DNA from: Winogradskyella flava
Lineage (GTDB): Bacteria; Bacteroidota; Bacteroidia; Flavobacteriales; Flavobacteriaceae
DNA: 64,000 bases
Assembly (NCBI RefSeq): GCF_014243395.1
Contig: NZ_JACLCP010000002.1
Coordinates: forward strand, 496,001 to 560,000
Reading direction: 5' to 3'
A program made the position numbers and the translations under genes. Below are positions 53,125 through 62,276 of this stretch, piece by piece; within the stretch, counting starts at the first letter, position 1; each line of letters opens with the position of its first letter. The notes beneath the pieces are model-generated. The model was not told the origin of the DNA. It searched no databases and worked only from the letters and a program-made list of their open reading frames with translations.

Positions 53125-53973
53125 TTATACTTTTAGTCTAAACTTTACGCAACTTTGAGTTGTTCTTTGGCTTAATCTATTTATAGCTTTTTCAGTTAGC
53201 TGTAAGATCCTTGGATAGCCTCCGGTAGTTTGGCAATCGCGCATTAAAACAATGAGTTGACCAGATGGGGTCAATTGCACTGTTCCTGGCAATACTGGTG
53301 ATGTTAAAATAGGCTTCAGGCTATTCGTAAGCAATGGCTCAAGTTGATAAGCCATTCTATTGTTAAGCTTTGATACCTCAAACTCATCACTCAATAATAG
53401 TTGTTTTTGGCTTTCTGAAAATTGATCGAATTCTGGGCCTTTGTAAGCCTCCAGTATATTGCTTTTGAACACCGAATCATTAAACTTTACAGAAGCATTT
53501 ACTTTTTTAAAACTGTCACTATATTTTGAATACTCTAAAATATCGTCCTTAAAAATAACATTAGCTTTTGTTATTGGCGTATACTGACTTTGACTACCCA
53601 ACGTATTGTCTGATTTAAGACCACCTTTTACGGCTAAATATGTTCTGAATCCATTAGTCGCTCTTCCAAAACTTAAAATATCATTGGCTCTAATTTGAAT
53701 AATCGTATGCTGCCTTACATGCTCATCATTCAATTTAGGTGACATTATTGCTCCTGAAATGGCGATAAGTATTGGTGTGTAAAATTGAAAAGAACCACCA
53801 ATCATGGTCATTTCAAGCACTGCTGCATCATCACTGTTTCCAAGAAGTGCATTTGCAAATTGACTAGAATAACTATCCATAACACCTGAAACTGGCACAC
53901 CATACTCCCTAAAACCAAAACGTCCAGCATCTTGAATTGTGGTATAAAATCCAGGGTTTAAAACTTTCAACAT
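53125..53973 (-). CDS. pxpC: 5-Oxoprolinase subunit C (biotin-dependent carboxyltransferase family)
   Basis: 282 aa, KipA/PxpC fold. Typical start VLNPGFYTTIQDAGRFGFREYGVPVSGVMD, NALLGNSDDAAVLEMTM in the middle and LIVLMRDCQTTGGYPRI near the C-terminus. Together with PxpA and PxpB hydrolyses 5-oxoproline to glutamate with ATP. Follows pxpB after one base. Confidence 0.93.
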   Translation of the reverse strand: MLKVLNPGFYTTIQDAGRFGFREYGVPVSGVMDSYSSQFANALLGNSDDAAVLEMTMIGGSFQFYTPILIAISGAIMSPKLNDEHVRQHTIIQIRANDILSFGRATNGFRTYLAVKGGLKSDNTLGSQSQYTPITKANVIFKDDILEYSKYSDSFKKVNASVKFNDSVFKSNILEAYKGPEFDQFSESQKQLLLSDEFEVSKLNNRMAYQLEPLLTNSLKPILTSPVLPGTVQLTPSGQLIVLMRDCQTTGGYPRILQLTEKAINRLSQRTTQSCVKFRLKV

Positions 53974-53974
53974 T

Positions 53975-54697
53975 CTATAAAACAGGATTTAGTTGAAAAG
54001 ATGATTTCGCTATTAGTTCCTCGATATTGAGATATTCGGATTTATCCACCGATACAAATTTCATACTATCTCCAGATTGGATAACGCATGGCGGACTTTG
54101 ATTGATATCAAACAATTTAATTGGTGTTTTTCCAATAACATGCCAACCTCCAGGACTATCTTGTGGATAAATCCCTGTCTGTTTCCCACCAATGGCCACT
54201 GAACCTCTTTTGATATTCAAATTTGGAGTTGATTTTCTATCTAAAAACAATTTAAAATCCAATCCACCTAAGTATAAAAATCCAGGTAAAAAACCGATGA
54301 AATAAACCTTATAAACTGGCTTAGTATGTAGCTCAATAACTTCTGATTTTGAAAGCTCCTTATACTTTGAAAACTGCTCTAAATCAAAACCAAATTCTTT
54401 ATCATAGCACACTGGGATTTCCCATATCTTAGATTTTATCTCATAAAATGATTTCTCGTCTTCATATAGTAATTTCAAGGCTAAAATTTCATCATTGAGG
54501 TTATCAATAGTAAAATCATAAATAATTAATATTGAGCTGTATGCATTTATTATATCAACTTTTTGTTTAATATATTTATTTTGGATTCGTTTTTTAAAAT
54601 TCAATATACTTTTCAGGACATTTTCATCGATAATCGCTGGCCATTCTATTAAAATGGACCGTTCATTATACCTTAAAAATTTGAGATTATATTCCAT
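53975..54697 (-). CDS. pxpB: 5-Oxoprolinase subunit B (KipI-like)
   Basis: 240 aa. Characteristic FIGFLPGFLYLGGLD, RGSVAIGGKQTGIYPQDSPGGWHVIGKTP. The N-terminal 90 residues are more divergent than usual and Lys/Ile-rich. In B. subtilis the homologue KipI also inhibits a sporulation kinase, but the enzyme role is expected here. Six bases after pxpA. Confidence 0.92.
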   Translation of the reverse strand: MEYNLKFLRYNERSILIEWPAIIDENVLKSILNFKKRIQNKYIKQKVDIINAYSSILIIYDFTIDNLNDEILALKLLYEDEKSFYEIKSKIWEIPVCYDKEFGFDLEQFSKYKELSKSEVIELHTKPVYKVYFIGFLPGFLYLGGLDFKLFLDRKSTPNLNIKRGSVAIGGKQTGIYPQDSPGGWHVIGKTPIKLFDINQSPPCVIQSGDSMKFVSVDKSEYLNIEELIAKSSFQLNPVL

Positions 54698-54703
54698 AAA
54701 AAA

Positions 54704-55444
54704 TTATTGAATATTGATATTATTTTTTGGCAATTCTTGACTGAGGTATCTCAAAATTTCCAATGCATTTTTAGTGTCACCATGCACACAAAATGTGGAC
54801 GCTTTTATAGATACCTCTACTCCAGTTACGGTTTTAACATTTTGACCTTTTACCATATTTAATACATGACCCAAAACCTGATGCTTATCATTCAAAATTG
54901 CATTATTATTCTTTCTAGAAACCAATGATAAATCATCATTGTAGTTTCGATCCGCAAAAGCTTCATAAGTAATCCTTATTTCTTCTTCCCTAGCTAAACG
55001 TTCAATCACAGATCCATATGGCACATAAAGATTCGTGGGCAGCGCAATACTTTTAACAACCTCAATAATTACTTTTGCGGTCTTTTCATCTTTAGCCGCT
55101 AAATTGTAAAGTGCTCCATGAGGCTTTATATGATGCAATTGCACATTTTCAGCACGAAGTATATTTTGCAATGCTCTAATTTGCTGCTTTAAACTGGCAT
55201 ATAAATCAGCGGCCGGCATATCCACAACAACTCTTCCAAAGTTTTCTTTATCAGGAAACGATGGATGCGCACCTATTTTCACCTTATGCATTTTTGCTAA
55301 TCGCACAACATGCGCCATCGTTTGCAAATCTCCAGCATGGCCTCCACAAGCAATATTACAAGATGATAAATACGCCATTAGATCAGACTCATTATTTAAA
55401 CCCTCGCCGACATCTGCATTAATATCTACTAAATAACTGTTCAT
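54704..55444 (-). CDS. pxpA: 5-Oxoprolinase subunit A (LamB/YcsF family)
   Basis: 246 aa TIM-like barrel. DINADVGEG at the start, SSCNIACGGHAGD, KIGAHPSFPD, HIKPHGALYN and TFCVHGDTKNA carry the conserved Asp/His residues. Third enzyme subunit of the oxoprolinase. Starts on the last base of the NRAMP-like gene (one-base overlap). Confidence 0.94.
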   Translation of the reverse strand: MNSYLVDINADVGEGLNNESDLMAYLSSCNIACGGHAGDLQTMAHVVRLAKMHKVKIGAHPSFPDKENFGRVVVDMPAADLYASLKQQIRALQNILRAENVQLHHIKPHGALYNLAAKDEKTAKVIIEVVKSIALPTNLYVPYGSVIERLAREEEIRITYEAFADRNYNDDLSLVSRKNNNAILNDKHQVLGHVLNMVKGQNVKTVTGVEVSIKASTFCVHGDTKNALEILRYLSQELPKNNINIQ

Positions 55445-56670
55445 TAGATTATATTAAAAACACTCAATATTCCTTTTGTACCAAGAAAAACGGAAATTAT
55501 AATAATGATAATTCCAAAAATATTCTGTAGTCTAGAGTTTTTATAATTACCTAAAACTGAAGACTTATTCATAACCCAGAGCAAAAAGATGGCTATTATA
55601 GGCAACAACAATCCGTTAGCAACTTGAGCAAATTTTATAATCTCGATAGACTTAAAACCAATGGTCGAAAACAGTACTCCTAAACCTAGTATAAACATCC
55701 AAACCATTCTGAATCTTAAAGATCTTAGATTAGTCTCCCAACCTAAACAACCACTAGCAACAAAGGCTGCGGCCAAAGGCGCTGTTATTGCACTTGTAAC
55801 ACCCGCGGCAAACAAACCAATGGCGAGAAAGTACTTAGCATTAACACCAAACAAAGGTTCTAATCCTTTAGCTAGATCAGAAGCATTGGATATATCTTGT
55901 TCTGGAATTGCTGAAGCAGATACAATAATGCACATAGACACCACACCACCAAGAATTACGGCTATAATAGTATCCTTTCTAGCATATTTTAGGTCGGATT
56001 CATCTTTCCATTTGGTCTTGGCTAAAGAGGCATGTAAAAATAGATTATAAGGCACTACAGTTGTTCCAATAAGTCCAATTATGGTTAGAATACTTTTATT
56101 TGGAAAACTTGGAACAAAAACGCCTTTTAGAATTCCTATGACATCAGGCTTTGTTATTAAAGCAGTAATCAAGAAAGCCAAACTCATTAATATGACCAAT
56201 CCTACCAAAAAACGCTCTAATACTTTATAATTTCCAATATAAAGAAACATAAACGCAATACAACCAATAATCAAGGGCATCATCCTAAGATTAAAGCTAC
56301 CAATATCTAAAGAAGAATTACCAAAAAGCGTTTCCATTCCCAATGCTCCTCCGCTAATGTTTCCAGCTTCATAGGCAGCATTTCCTACAACAATGGCACT
56401 GATAATCAAGAACAAGGCGAAACCTTTGACGAATGGATTCCTAATTTCCTGCCTAATGATTTCCGAAAGTCCTTTTTGAGACACAACGCCTAACCTTGCT
56501 GCCATTTCTTGCAAAACAATTGTGGCAATAATCGATAACACCATAGCCCAAAGCAAAGCGTATCCAAAATTTACACCAGCAAGTGTGCAGACTGTTACTG
56601 TGCCCGGACCTATAAATGCTGCCGCCACTAAAGGCCCTGGACCTATATTTTTAAAGAATTTCTTTATCAT
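55444..56670 (-). CDS. NRAMP-like transporter without the canonical metal ligands
   Basis: 408 aa, about 11 membrane helices, clear NRAMP fold. Where manganese/iron transporters have DPGN in helix 1, this has GPGT at residues 21-24; where they have MPHN in helix 6, this has VPYN at 206-209. Three metal ligands are therefore lost. It resembles the YcsG proteins coded next to YcsF/KipI/KipA in B. subtilis. With pxpABC directly downstream, transport of 5-oxoproline or another organic solute is more plausible than metal; substrate unproven. Confidence 0.85.
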   Translation of the reverse strand: MIKKFFKNIGPGPLVAAAFIGPGTVTVCTLAGVNFGYALLWAMVLSIIATIVLQEMAARLGVVSQKGLSEIIRQEIRNPFVKGFALFLIISAIVVGNAAYEAGNISGGALGMETLFGNSSLDIGSFNLRMMPLIIGCIAFMFLYIGNYKVLERFLVGLVILMSLAFLITALITKPDVIGILKGVFVPSFPNKSILTIIGLIGTTVVPYNLFLHASLAKTKWKDESDLKYARKDTIIAVILGGVVSMCIIVSASAIPEQDISNASDLAKGLEPLFGVNAKYFLAIGLFAAGVTSAITAPLAAAFVASGCLGWETNLRSLRFRMVWMFILGLGVLFSTIGFKSIEIIKFAQVANGLLLPIIAIFLLWVMNKSSVLGNYKNSRLQNIFGIIIIIISVFLGTKGILSVFNII

Positions 56671-57776
56671 TCACTAATAGAGTTCAAAGCATAAATGGCA
56701 AAACTACCTAACCAGTGACCACCTTCATAACTATCACCCACAATACTCGGCAATGAATAATTAATGTGCTTATTGGCAACATTCTTAAGATGTTTAAATT
56801 CTAATAAATCTTTCGCGATGAAATTCAAACTCCACGCTCTAGAAAAGTTAACACCATCAAGATGCACTAACTTACCGTCTGTCCTATCAGAAACTTTACC
56901 AGTTTCAATGGAGAATGATTTGTCCTTTAGCTTAGGAAGAAACTCATCTATCCAAATCTTAAACTCATCTTCTGATAACACACGCTTCATTAAGGCAGCT
57001 TCCTCTAGGCAAGGTGACAAAAAATCGAAACCACTAGGCTCCCAACCTAATGGACAAGACTCATCATTCATATAAAAATCTTTGGCCCTTTGCTCGATTA
57101 GTGATCTTAATTCTTCATGCCCAACTGCAACTGCATAGTCATAAGCAAAGCTAAGTCCAAAAGCCGTGTTGGGATGTTCACCAACTCTAATTGGATAATT
57201 CAGTTTTGGCAAAAATTCTATATAACGTTCCACAATTACTTCCGTCAAAGGTTGCAGATTACCTGTTAATTGCCGCGCTAAAGCGCTATCCCATTTATGT
57301 AGTTCCTCTGCAAGCTTTAGCAACCAAGCCCAGCCATAAGTGCGTTCGTAGGATTTGTTATGTTTTCCATGGAAATAGTCTACTTCCTGTGCTATGTTTT
57401 CTTTTGATATACTGCTGGAAAGCCAATCTTCCATTTCTACTTTTTTTTCCAAATCTGGAAATTGACGCAACAGACTTACCATACTCCAATGTCCATGTAC
57501 TGCAGAATGCCAATCGAAGCACCCATAGAACGCGGGATGCAACTCTTTTGGTGATTTCAAATCTTCATTATCACCGAGAGTTTGCCCAAGTTTATTAGGG
57601 TATTCAACATCCACACAGGCCAGCGGGAGTTCTGCCAGACGATTGGCCTGCCCTAGGTTTAAGCTAGGTATTTTAACCTTTTCGATTATGGTTTCCGCAT
57701 CCGTGGCCGTATTCTTTTCAGACTCTTTACAAGCCAAGAGCAAAATCAACAGGAATACTAAATAGCTATATTTCAT
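56667..57776 (-). CDS. DUF2891 lipoprotein
   Basis: 369 aa; lipoprotein signal with Cys16 (LLLA-C). The body fits DUF2891: HPAFYGCFDWHSAVHGHWSMV, RTYGWAWLLKLAEELH, VGEHPNTAFGLSFAYDYA and LDGVNFSRAWSL, an all-helical (alpha/alpha)6-like pattern. Function unknown. Its stop overlaps the NRAMP-like ATG by 4 nt, making it the first gene of the oxoproline operon. Confidence 0.88.
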   Translation of the reverse strand: MKYSYLVFLLILLLACKESEKNTATDAETIIEKVKIPSLNLGQANRLAELPLACVDVEYPNKLGQTLGDNEDLKSPKELHPAFYGCFDWHSAVHGHWSMVSLLRQFPDLEKKVEMEDWLSSSISKENIAQEVDYFHGKHNKSYERTYGWAWLLKLAEELHKWDSALARQLTGNLQPLTEVIVERYIEFLPKLNYPIRVGEHPNTAFGLSFAYDYAVAVGHEELRSLIEQRAKDFYMNDESCPLGWEPSGFDFLSPCLEEAALMKRVLSEDEFKIWIDEFLPKLKDKSFSIETGKVSDRTDGKLVHLDGVNFSRAWSLNFIAKDLLEFKHLKNVANKHINYSLPSIVGDSYEGGHWLGSFAIYALNSISE

Positions 57777-57999
57777 CTGTTTTTTTATTGTTTTTCAATG
57801 GTCAGATGGAATTCGCCAATAACCATCTCGAATAGTATCAAGATTTGTTCTGGCTCATTTCATACAGAATCAATTAATTAGTCAAGTAAAAATACACTAA
57901 AAAGTAATTTTATGTAATTTTTAAAAGCTTGAGCCTATAAATACTAATAATACTACTTATATTTAGTCATAATTTTAAATTAGCTGTTAAAACATATAA

Positions 58000-60147
58000 A
58001 TGTCGTCTGAAACTAAAAAAAAATGGATTAACACCTTAAAATTCTTTGCTGCCTATCTCGTGGCAGCTTGGACGTTCCTGCAATTTGTAGATTGGGTTTT
58101 AAATCGTTATAGTATTTCTCCATATTGGGTGGATATTTTACTATGGTTCTTTATTGGCATTAGCCCATCATTACTCATATACCTATACCATCAAGAACGT
58201 TTGAGTAAACGCATATTAAAACTACGCGAGAAAATATTCATCCCTCTTAATGTCATTCTGTTAATACTTGCCCTTTATTTCGGTTTTGGGAATAGTGACC
58301 TAGGAGCTACTACTAAAGAAATTAAGTATACCGATGATCAAGGTCAAGCACAAAAAGAGATTATAACCAAAGAAGAATTTAGAATTGGCGTGCCCATATA
58401 TGGCTTTAAAAACTTAAGCAAAGACGAATCTCTTTATTGGATGCGCTATGGTATTGGTAGTTTACTGGTAGAAGACTTATACCAAAATAAGAGCCTCAGC
58501 CCTTCCTTTGGTTATTATATGGATACATCAACTAAAATAGAAGATGCCTCGCTCTTTAACGACTTTTATATAGATGGGAATTATAAAAAAGAAGGTGATA
58601 ATTATGTCATAACCGTTTATAAACGAAAGGCAACAAACGGAAAGAAACTAAAAGAAAAAACCTTCACTGGACCTGATTTTTTACTGCTAATTGATGAAAT
58701 AACCGTTTTCATAACTGAAAATTCTGGTTTTATAGAAACTAACCAACTACGTTATTTAGACTACCCTGTAAATGAGTTTATGAGTGATTCTCTCAACGCC
58801 ATAAAAGAATATGTAGATGGGAATTATAGTAAAGCCGTTGCGATTGACAAGGAATTTGCATTAGCCTATTTGGAATATGCCAAAAGATCCCTAAGAATTA
58901 GCAGAGGCAAATTAGAGGTACAGGATTTAACGGATAAAGCCTTTGAAAACAGAAATAAGCTACCACTACAAAGACAGCTAGAAGTTCATATACAACGTAA
59001 TTTGGCCTATGAAAATTTTGATGATGCAGCGAGGCAAGTTAAACTGCAGTTGGAAGTAGATCCGCACAACCCATTTTACAATGATGTTTTATTTAGTATT
59101 TACGGTGAAACAAAACAAACCGATAAATTTCTTAAATCCTCAGAGCGGTTGTTTGACATGGATCAGAATGCAGAAACAGGAACGGACCTTGCTGTAGCCG
59201 CTATGGTCAATGGTGATGATGATAGACTAATAGATGAAATAAAAAAATACGAGATCATAAGCCCCAATTTAAAACTGTTTAGACTTCAACCCTTATTGTT
59301 TAAGAAAGAAGTTAAAAAAGCCGAAGTACTTTTAGAGGACATAAAAACACTAAATTCTAGTTATAAAAATAGAGCAAGTGTTTATGATTCCGTTGTTTCA
59401 TATTTGAAGCAAAATGGATATGATATCTCAAAGTTTAAAAAGTTTGAAGGCACTTATCGGTCTAGTCTAAACGAACAAGTTCATACATACTGGATTGAAA
59501 ACAATAGACTGATACAATATGTAAAGAATCAAATGATGGATGCATTTATTCCCGCAGGAGAAAACGCTGTTGTTTCGGGCTTTATAAATAACGAAACCTA
59601 TAAAGCTGATTTAGTATTTACCGATTCAGGAAAACCAATTGGCATAAATTTCAATGTTGTTAATTACCGTAATACCAACACCTATTGGTACTGGAAAGAA
59701 GATGAGACCATACAAAAAGCCCACGAAGCTTTTGATAATGGGGATTTGGAAAAAGCTGCAAGTCTATATAGCATTGCTCTAGAAGAAAATCCTAAACATG
59801 CCTATTTGAAAAATTATTTACAACATCTTTCCTACGTAAAAGAAACGGATAAAGATTCTTTGCTAAAGCAGCACGAGCGTTTTACCGGAAGTTATGGTCC
59901 ACGAGAATTTTGGATAGAGGATCATAAGTTTTTCTATAAGCGTAAAAGCGAAACGGTAGATTTACCACGAGTAGAACTCTTGGCTATTGGCGAAAATACA
60001 TATATGGATTTAACAAGATCAAATACATTGATGCTTTTTGAAACTACTGACAAAGGTAAACTAGCTTCTGTATCCCACTCGTTTAATACGGAAAAATGGG
60101 AATGGGAGCCTACCGTAGGAGGTGAAAATTATTTTGAGAAAGATTAA
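58000..60147 (+). CDS. Large membrane protein with TolB-like and TPR regions
   Basis: 715 aa. Three membrane helices in the first 100 residues (AAYLVAAWTFLQFVDWVL, VDILLWFFIGISPSLLIYLY, IPLNVILLILALYFGFG), then a domain like the TolB/FlgO N-terminal fold (GVPIYGFKNLSKDESLYWMRYGIGSLLVEDLY), then TPR repeats at about 285-460 and again at about 575-610 (AFDNGDLEKAASLYSIALEENPKHAY), with a beta-rich segment between and at the end. The layout recalls stand-alone versions of adenylate-cyclase TPR modules. Single gene, function unknown. Confidence 0.75.
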   Translation: MSSETKKKWINTLKFFAAYLVAAWTFLQFVDWVLNRYSISPYWVDILLWFFIGISPSLLIYLYHQERLSKRILKLREKIFIPLNVILLILALYFGFGNSDLGATTKEIKYTDDQGQAQKEIITKEEFRIGVPIYGFKNLSKDESLYWMRYGIGSLLVEDLYQNKSLSPSFGYYMDTSTKIEDASLFNDFYIDGNYKKEGDNYVITVYKRKATNGKKLKEKTFTGPDFLLLIDEITVFITENSGFIETNQLRYLDYPVNEFMSDSLNAIKEYVDGNYSKAVAIDKEFALAYLEYAKRSLRISRGKLEVQDLTDKAFENRNKLPLQRQLEVHIQRNLAYENFDDAARQVKLQLEVDPHNPFYNDVLFSIYGETKQTDKFLKSSERLFDMDQNAETGTDLAVAAMVNGDDDRLIDEIKKYEIISPNLKLFRLQPLLFKKEVKKAEVLLEDIKTLNSSYKNRASVYDSVVSYLKQNGYDISKFKKFEGTYRSSLNEQVHTYWIENNRLIQYVKNQMMDAFIPAGENAVVSGFINNETYKADLVFTDSGKPIGINFNVVNYRNTNTYWYWKEDETIQKAHEAFDNGDLEKAASLYSIALEENPKHAYLKNYLQHLSYVKETDKDSLLKQHERFTGSYGPREFWIEDHKFFYKRKSETVDLPRVELLAIGENTYMDLTRSNTLMLFETTDKGKLASVSHSFNTEKWEWEPTVGGENYFEKD

Positions 60148-60149
60148 TA

Positions 60150-60200
60150 AGTCATTTCGACCAACTTATAGAATTTGTCGTCATCTATTAAATGGCGTTC
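60150..60200. repeat. Repeat relic between convergent genes
   Basis: GTCATTTCGACC followed later by GTCGTCATCT resembles decayed ends of the TCATTTCGACC family of Bacteroidota repeats. No clear terminator hairpin is visible in this 82-nt gap. Confidence 0.3.
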
Positions 60201-60229
60201 TCAAAGGTATTTCTAATTAACAATTAATT

Positions 60230-61633
60230 TCAGAATTTGTATTGTATCCCAAACAAAGCTCTAAACTGGGCGTTTTTAAAATTCTGATTGTTAGTGTTAA
60301 TAGGTTTTTCAAAATAATTATAGCTCGGCTCTAGAAACAGGTTCATCTTTTTGGTGAATTCGTACGAGATATTAGAATTTATAGTTGCTCCAAAAATCGT
60401 CGAATCGACCCCAAGGCTTTCACCTATTTGATTACCATTCAAAAACGCCCTATTATCCGTCAAGAAATTGACATTACCACCAATACCAAGCGACACCGTA
60501 TACTTTTGTTCTTTAAGCAAAGCATAAGAAAACTCCAATGGCACCTGCACATAATTTAATTGTTGCTCCAAAGTCCCCTCATCAACACCAGGTTCAAAAG
60601 TAGAAAAATCATTAGCTAATCCCGGAGAAAACAAAAAGGATATAGTTTCATTATTTACAAGGACAGAGCCACTATTTTCAGATAAGGATACATCAGACGT
60701 TGCATAAAGGACATTGTTTATTTCTTGGCCTAATACATTCTTTCCAACACCAGATTTCACCATCCATCTGTCCGAAATAGCATACCCAACTTTTAAGGCA
60801 TATATAAAGTCATTTTGAGTAGCTGTATTTACAGAGGTGTTTTCAATAGACCCTTTGGACGTCATATTAGACAATCCGCCCAAAACTTCCAAAGACCATT
60901 TTGCGCTTGGTATTATTTCGATACTTGTGCTGTCACTTAAATCCTCAGCTGCAGCCATAAGTTCTTTCGCTAGATCTAGAGCCGGCTTTTCGTTGTTTTT
61001 TGAAATAGAATCATTACTTGCTATTACTTTGTCTTTGTCGGATTGGACTAGACGTTCATTGTTCTTTTGCAAGTTTGGATGTTCCTTGTTATTGGCTTTA
61101 TCATTTGTTTCCTTTTCAATATTCTGGGCATAGCTTTTATTATGGCTAGCAACTTCGTCTTTCTTGTATGATTTTTTATCATAAATACTTTTAGAAGTTT
61201 GATGCTCCTTTTGATTCTTCTTTAATAGTTCAGAACTATTTGATTGTTGTTTTTGATTCTCATTATGAATTGATGAATTTTCCTCAATGTCAGCTACTTT
61301 AGGCACAGTGCCGTCCTTGATATCATCTGCAACTGTCGTGTTATCTATTTTAGTAGTCTGAGTCTCTGATTCATCTATGGCATTGTCGTCTGCGGCATGC
61401 TCTACATCTGTAACTTTTATATCAGATTTATTATTAGGCATCAAATCATCCGTCATTATATATCCCAAAAGGAGTACCAGAATTGCTGCAGCTGAACCCC
61501 AAAACCAAATGATTCCTCTCCTTTTCTTTTTAGGATGAAGTCTCGATTCTATTTGGTCCCATAGCTCTTTAGGAGGTTCCTTTGAGAATGCTCCTAATTC
61601 ACTATAGACCTCTTCAATATTATCTTTCTTCAT
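60230..61633 (-). CDS. Anti-sigma-like protein fused to an outer-membrane beta barrel
   Basis: 467 aa. Residues 1-38: cytosolic, amphipathic (EEVYSELGAFSKEPPKELWDQI, then KKKRR). One membrane helix at about 40-60. Residues 62-240: Lys/Asn/Glu/Ser-rich, low complexity and without Cys. Residues 245-467: alternating beta strands typical of an eight-strand outer-membrane barrel, ending in Phe (LFGIQYKF). ATG overlaps the sigma-factor stop by 4 nt, so it is the likely cognate regulator. No cleavable signal peptide is evident. Confidence 0.78.
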   Translation of the reverse strand: MKKDNIEEVYSELGAFSKEPPKELWDQIESRLHPKKKRRGIIWFWGSAAAILVLLLGYIMTDDLMPNNKSDIKVTDVEHAADDNAIDESETQTTKIDNTTVADDIKDGTVPKVADIEENSSIHNENQKQQSNSSELLKKNQKEHQTSKSIYDKKSYKKDEVASHNKSYAQNIEKETNDKANNKEHPNLQKNNERLVQSDKDKVIASNDSISKNNEKPALDLAKELMAAAEDLSDSTSIEIIPSAKWSLEVLGGLSNMTSKGSIENTSVNTATQNDFIYALKVGYAISDRWMVKSGVGKNVLGQEINNVLYATSDVSLSENSGSVLVNNETISFLFSPGLANDFSTFEPGVDEGTLEQQLNYVQVPLEFSYALLKEQKYTVSLGIGGNVNFLTDNRAFLNGNQIGESLGVDSTIFGATINSNISYEFTKKMNLFLEPSYNYFEKPINTNNQNFKNAQFRALFGIQYKF

Positions 61634-62184
61634 GATACTTTTTCTTTAATTTCTCCAATAATATTTGACCTCAACACCCTTTTTGCCCTACTCAACAATG
61701 ATTTTGAGGTTCCAACTGCCATATTTAGTTTATCTGCTATTGTTCTATGATCACAACCTTCAAAAACATAAAGATTAAACACCATTCTATAATTATCTGG
61801 CAATTGTTGTATATGTTTTAATAATTCATCTTGAGATATTACAGTATTACTTTCATTAGCCACATCCTCGATCTCATTGTTTAAATCAGAATCTTCAATC
61901 GCAACATGAAGACGTCGACTTTTGTTTCGCAAAACTTCAAGTGCTTCATTAATAAAGATGCGCTTTGCCCATCCCTCAAAACTTCCTTTATATTTAAATT
62001 GATTTATTTTTTGAAATAAAGTGACAAAAGCGTCCTGAAATACATCATCTGCCTCTGCTTTATTTTTCATATATTTTAGACAAATACCATACATAACAGG
62101 AGAAAGCAACATGTATAATTCACGTTGCCCTTCCCGATCTTTCTCAACACATTTTTGTATGAGTATTCGTAGTTCTTTATCCAA
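61630..62184 (-). CDS. ECF RNA polymerase sigma factor
   Basis: 184 aa. Region 2: ADDVFQDAFVTLFQKINQFKY and GSFEGWAKRIFINEALEVLRNK; region 4: CDHRTIADKLNMAVGTSKSLLSRAKRVLR. Overlaps the downstream regulator gene by 4 nt. The Bacteroidota group with this partner type is widespread; target regulon unknown. Confidence 0.93.
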   Translation of the reverse strand: MDKELRILIQKCVEKDREGQRELYMLLSPVMYGICLKYMKNKAEADDVFQDAFVTLFQKINQFKYKGSFEGWAKRIFINEALEVLRNKSRRLHVAIEDSDLNNEIEDVANESNTVISQDELLKHIQQLPDNYRMVFNLYVFEGCDHRTIADKLNMAVGTSKSLLSRAKRVLRSNIIGEIKEKVS

Positions 62185-62276
62185 GCGTATGCTAGTCTAT
62201 ATGTTAATTAAGGTTTTTCTTATACGGTAGAAAAAGGAGTTTAATTCAATTCAGATAAATACAAATTAGTCTAATT

